A stretch of DNA of 64,000 bases, from the NCBI GenBank assembly GCA_029531795.1, contig JAPEIS010000002.1:2790001-2854000 (forward strand), given 5' to 3'. The notes under the pieces were generated by a model. It saw only the letters and a program-made list of their open reading frames with translations, was not told the DNA's origin and made no database searches. The DNA is from Sclerotinia nivalis. Taxonomy: Eukaryota > Ascomycota > Leotiomycetes > Helotiales > Sclerotiniaceae. The translations under genes and the position numbers were made by a program. This document shows positions 60,456 through 64,000 of this stretch, one piece after another. Every line of letters begins with the position of its first letter. Position 1 is the stretch's first letter.

Positions 60456-62755
60456 TACTAGATTCTCGTGGTGGACGGCCTAAAAGGTGAGGTTTTCAAC
60501 AATGAAGTCATCAAACTATACCAAAAGTGAAAGGAATGATATCTATGTTGTTTGCACTGTATTTATTATCCACTCCCCCAGTCTTAATAATGGCCCTCTT
60601 AATCATAGAATCATGGTTCAACCCTTCCGGCAATATACAGGAGTTTTTTGACTTCACTCACAATCTAAATCCTAAAAATACTCATAAATAAAAGTTTCTT
60701 GTTCATCTACTGTCTCAAACTTACCTACCATAAGAACACAGCGAGAAATAATATATCTAAAAACCCATCCTAGTTCCTGTGCTACTCAAGACAAGCCAAA
60801 TACCAATCCGAACCGTCTATAAGCAAATATTCATCCCTCTCAGTCCAGTCAATCCAACCTTTTTCTTTAACCACTTACACGCACGACAAAGTATTTTCAT
60901 TTCAAGATATCCATATACACCAGCCCCACCCCTCAGACTCTCTTTAGCACTGCCCCTGGATTACACGATACCAACACTATTCCACTATTTACCACCCACC
61001 ACTTTATAAAAGCTGTGAAGGTTTCAATGAAAAAGAGCTGAGTAATATGGATAGATTTCTGGAGATTATATGATACAGCACAGAATAAAGGGGCATCGCT
61101 TCATCAGCTCAATATCACTAGCCAAACGAACGAGATCCTGATGAAATAACCATTCAGGATATTTCTAGACAACAAAAATTCCTCAAAATTAGGTACAATT
61201 ACAGGATAATGTTTCTCTTCTTTGCCATTTCCACATTTGCTGGTTGTTATTCTAGTCAAGGCAAGAAGAAACAGTGGCAAAATAGGTCAGAGAAAAGTGG
61301 CTCAGCAAAAATGTGCCATATTAGTATGATATTTTGAAAAGTAGAATTGCTGACCCCACTACTCATTGAAGTTTGAGATATAAAAGCTAGAAGTATATAT
61401 GTGGTGCCCATGAGGCGTCAACTCATCTGTCGTGATCAACTGTTTGATGACCAACTGTTTGATGACCCTGAACTATTTGAAGCAGGGTAAACCAGCCTTA
61501 CATTGAGAGACGCGGAGCTATTGAGCTATTTTCACCAGCGGGAAACATCATAATACTGCGTCAAGTCCACCAGTCAGACATCTTCTCTTCATCACCACTC
61601 GAACGATTCCTAAAATCCATGGTACACATCCCCCCATCTCTTTTCTGATATCAACCCATTTATCGGGCATACAGGTTATACTTGATTTTTCATGATGTGA
61701 GTATAGTCATGCTTGGCCGATGCTCTAACATACCACACATAAACACACCTTTGTACCTCTAAATGCCACAGTAGGAATGAAATAACCTCTGCCGCTCTTC
61801 AATTGCTTCGAATGCGCATTTTGTGTTAATGAGATAAATGCATTCGTTCTTAAAATATCTGTAGTGTTTTCCATGTCTTTTCTTTCCAAACTCTGCTGAA
61901 GCAGACACACCAGATTGGGTTAATGCCTTTGCGAATGGCTCTAACGTCGTCGAGGAGTACAATATATTTCCAAATCTCGGATATTTACGCCCACCAAATC
62001 GCTAGCCGAAGATGAAGCTTGAAGGAAAGAACACTTCTCTCATCCTCTAGCTGCTACGGCCGGAACTCGCTGCTATTCTCACTATCGGCTTCTATAACGC
62101 TATGGAGGGAATAAAATTGAAACAAGAATCGTCGCTGAATCCGTCTGCGAACCCGCCCGGCCCATTTGCAGGCGGTACGACAACCGAATTTAATTATTCC
62201 AGTGCAGGAAAAAGGCTCTTAGGGTGATTTTTACTATATTATGATCTTTCGTCGTCAAATGCCACACGTCGAACCAATCCAAATCCCATGGGGCAATTTC
62301 TTGCTTTAGTATGTGGGGAAGATTCTGTTCCAGATGCGGGATGTTTCCAGTACCCAAACAGTATGTCGACATCGAAGTCAAAATGTATGCTTGCCCGTGC
62401 AAGTTTAGTCTTGGAGTCCAACCTGTAAACACCAAGGGAGGTTTTGCCGGATCTATGGCATAGCTGTTGCTCGTCTGATCTGCTACGCCATGTAATCAGA
62501 AAGTCTGGGTGTGCGAGGGGTGATATCGAATTTTCATACAGATACCCCAGCTGCCTCATACCCTGGAGTAGCCAACTAGCCGTGAGCTTTCAGTGCTCAG
62601 AAAATATTCAATATGTCAAATGATCTGAATGTCCTAATTGGATTCAGGTATCAAGAGCCGCTCATGGTTGGACTGCCGTCCGGACTATTGAAAACCATGC
62701 GCCGAGATCTCTCAATGTCGTATACGAGGGCTCAAACGTCCCCTCGGACCTTGTA
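60456..62755. other. 2.3 kb intergenic spacer
   Basis: Mostly AT-rich spacer. A C/A-rich stretch on plus (about 60760-61010) gives a 76-codon artefact frame. CTGTTTGATGACC is directly repeated at about 61440-61470. A possible coding fragment at 62239-62559 is listed separately. No other gene is supported. Confidence 0.5.
62239..62559 (-). other. Possible coding fragment, unrecognised
   Basis: A 106-codon open frame begins MRQLGYLYENSISPLAHP and includes RASIHFDFDVDILFGYWKHP and CPMGFGLVRRVAFDDE, which reads more like protein than the surroundings. A second overlapping frame (62190-62435) also looks plausible (LPHILKQEIAPWDLDWFD), so frame choice is unclear. It lies about 200 bp beyond the stop of the F-box-like gene on the same strand. 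It might be a relic or a small gene. No splice join to the neighbour was found. Confidence 0.2.
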
Positions 62756-64000
62756 TCATAGCTCCCATTTTGCAGCTCCATCTGAAGGTGGCTGGAAGAC
62801 TTCCATATTGTGGTTTACCCGCGCCTGAGTCCACATACAATATCCAAAAGATGAAAGGAAATCCCGCTGTGGAATCGGCGGTTCGCTAACAAATTCATCT
62901 ATTTTGATCCATGTCGCACGTGAGCTAGGAAGGTTGAGTGCTTGTAGAGAAACATCCCAGCAATCCAGGGCGGAGTAGTCGATCGCTTTGAGATCGATGT
63001 GTCTGGATCTTGGAGCTAGGCCTGATCGAATATATAGGTACTCGCGTTCTAGATAGGAAAACATTACCATCACCTTATTTACAGCTGGCGGTGTCCGCAG
63101 AATTCTTTGTATAAAACTGTCTAGAATAGGTATTGCTGCCGTGGGTACATTCTGCTTGCAAACTTTCCAGAAGTATCCAGTACCCATGGTGATGAGTACT
63201 TGATCAAATATATTAAAACGGTTCGTAAGAACGTTCCACCTGCAGGTCCTGACATGCTCCCCCCAACGGATGTTTGCCAAAGTTGATGGGGATCCGTATA
63301 GCTGAGCTTGAGAACTTGTTGTCAGAAAGCTTTTACAGTCTTGAAGAATGTAATGATACTCTCTTTCCATGTAATCCAATATGGAGACCATCCCTTCAGC
63401 TTCCCAAAGGCTGAAATGCTCAAGAAATGACCTGTGAAGTCCTCGTACGGGCATGATTCCTGTTTCTCCGTATATCTGCCTGCTCAAGGTACACTGTTTC
63501 TTTAGATACCCACCGGCATGTTTGAGACTACGAGGATATAGCTCAACGTTATACAAAGCTCGTTGGATTCGAAGCGTCTCGACTCTCTCTAATTCTTTCT
63601 TCTCATACTTCTCGTGCGTCCACGGATGTAAGCCTAAACATGACTCAAAGTAGTCCTGGGAAATTGCCTTTATTGTCAAATGGAATTTAGCGATACGAAT
63701 CATGGTTTTGAGGTCATAACTTCTTGGATTGAAGGTTGTGGCTTTTAGGTCTTTCGAATATTTACGCATGAAGTTGTGCAAGTTCTGAATACCATTAGGC
63801 AAATTTTTGCCCTTCCATTTCATCTTACGTACAGATTTGCTGGATATGGCGATCGCTTGAAGAAAGATAGGGAGGGTCATTTCATTGACCAGTACTCTGC
63901 AAAATACTTCGCATCTGTTTCGGTCGTGATTATAGCAGTCGTAGAAGGCTCGAGAGGAGGAGATCAACGAGTGTAAAGAACGAATGTCTGGCAAGCTGTT
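62756..64000 (-). CDS. F-box-like fungal protein, 5' end cut by the window edge
   Basis: An open frame of at least 412 codons runs off the right edge; the upstream residues NSL precede PDIRSLHSLISSSRAFYDCY. This segment matches the second half of a fungal F-box (LP-x-L-x-SLH-LI-xSS-RAFY), so the protein would be an SCF ubiquitin-ligase adaptor. The rest is helical, typical of large lineage-specific F-box-like families in Leotiomycetes: FLEHFSLWEAEGMVSILDYMEREYHYIL, seen here as FLEHFSLWEAEG then MEREYHYILQ, and a C-terminal FGYCMWTQARV resembling the GYVFWD-type motif near the end of these proteins. The stop is at 62756-62758. The true start lies outside the window. Target proteins are unknown. 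Family call is moderate, based on pattern only. Confidence 0.6.
   Translation of the reverse strand, partial: NSLPDIRSLHSLISSSRAFYDCYNHDRNRCEVFCRVLVNEMTLPIFLQAIAISSKSVRKMKWKGKNLPNGIQNLHNFMRKYSKDLKATTFNPRSYDLKTMIRIAKFHLTIKAISQDYFESCLGLHPWTHEKYEKKELERVETLRIQRALYNVELYPRSLKHAGGYLKKQCTLSRQIYGETGIMPVRGLHRSFLEHFSLWEAEGMVSILDYMEREYHYILQDCKSFLTTSSQAQLYGSPSTLANIRWGEHVRTCRWNVLTNRFNIFDQVLITMGTGYFWKVCKQNVPTAAIPILDSFIQRILRTPPAVNKVMVMFSYLEREYLYIRSGLAPRSRHIDLKAIDYSALDCWDVSLQALNLPSSRATWIKIDEFVSEPPIPQRDFLSSFGYCMWTQARVNHNMEVFQPPSDGAAKWEL

Overview
This window looks like nuclear DNA of a filamentous ascomycete, most likely a leotiomycete close to the Sclerotiniaceae (Botrytis/Sclerotinia type). The reasons are AT-rich spacers, many short introns (about 45-90 bp) with CTAAC-like branch points, and fungus-specific families: an ApsA/Num1 cortical anchor, MDM10, a CYP52-type P450, a DUF4604 protein and a KRE2/MNT1 mannosyltransferase. 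The species call is inference; no marker sequence was compared.

Layout. 1-2030 is low-complexity DNA with a degenerate telomere-like TTAGGG/TTAGAG tract. 2031-5554 (-) is an eight-exon importin of the Nmd5/importin-7 group. After a 3.6 kb spacer holding a possible gene relic come a secreted Cys/Thr/Pro-rich protein (9126-10442, +), the splicing factor Cwc24 (-) and ApsA (13641-18940, +). A CYP52-like P450 (22524-24502, +) stands alone between two gene-poor spacers of about 3.5 kb, with a perfect 25-nt palindrome upstream. 28-41.5 kb is the gene-dense core: a Pro-rich protein, triosephosphate isomerase, mitoribosomal mL43, U1-70K, Mrt4, Mdm10 and a ZIP zinc transporter. mL43/U1-70K and Mrt4/Mdm10 are two tight head-to-head pairs. 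41.5-46.9 kb has no confident gene but the most unexplained structure: a CA-rich minus strand with strong splice donors, a 17-bp minisatellite, a five-copy dispersed repeat with a conserved core of about 50 bp, and two adjacent hairpins. Then come an orphan two-exon gene (46874-47899), a KTR-family mannosyltransferase (-), a DUF4604 protein (+), Taf14 (-), RanBP1/Yrb1 (-), a frameshifted gag-like relic (-) and an F-box-like gene cut by the right edge (-).

Most genes are housekeeping genes without a shared pathway. Loose themes are nuclear transport (Nmd5, RanBP1), pre-mRNA splicing (Cwc24, U1-70K), ribosome biogenesis (Mrt4, mL43) and mitochondrial or nuclear positioning (ApsA, Mdm10). I see no secondary-metabolite cluster, CRISPR array, rRNA or convincing tRNA. 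Exon models were built by hand from splice signals and frame continuity; ends may be off by a base or two. The best candidate for something undescribed is the repeat array at 44.1-44.9 kb; its function is unknown.
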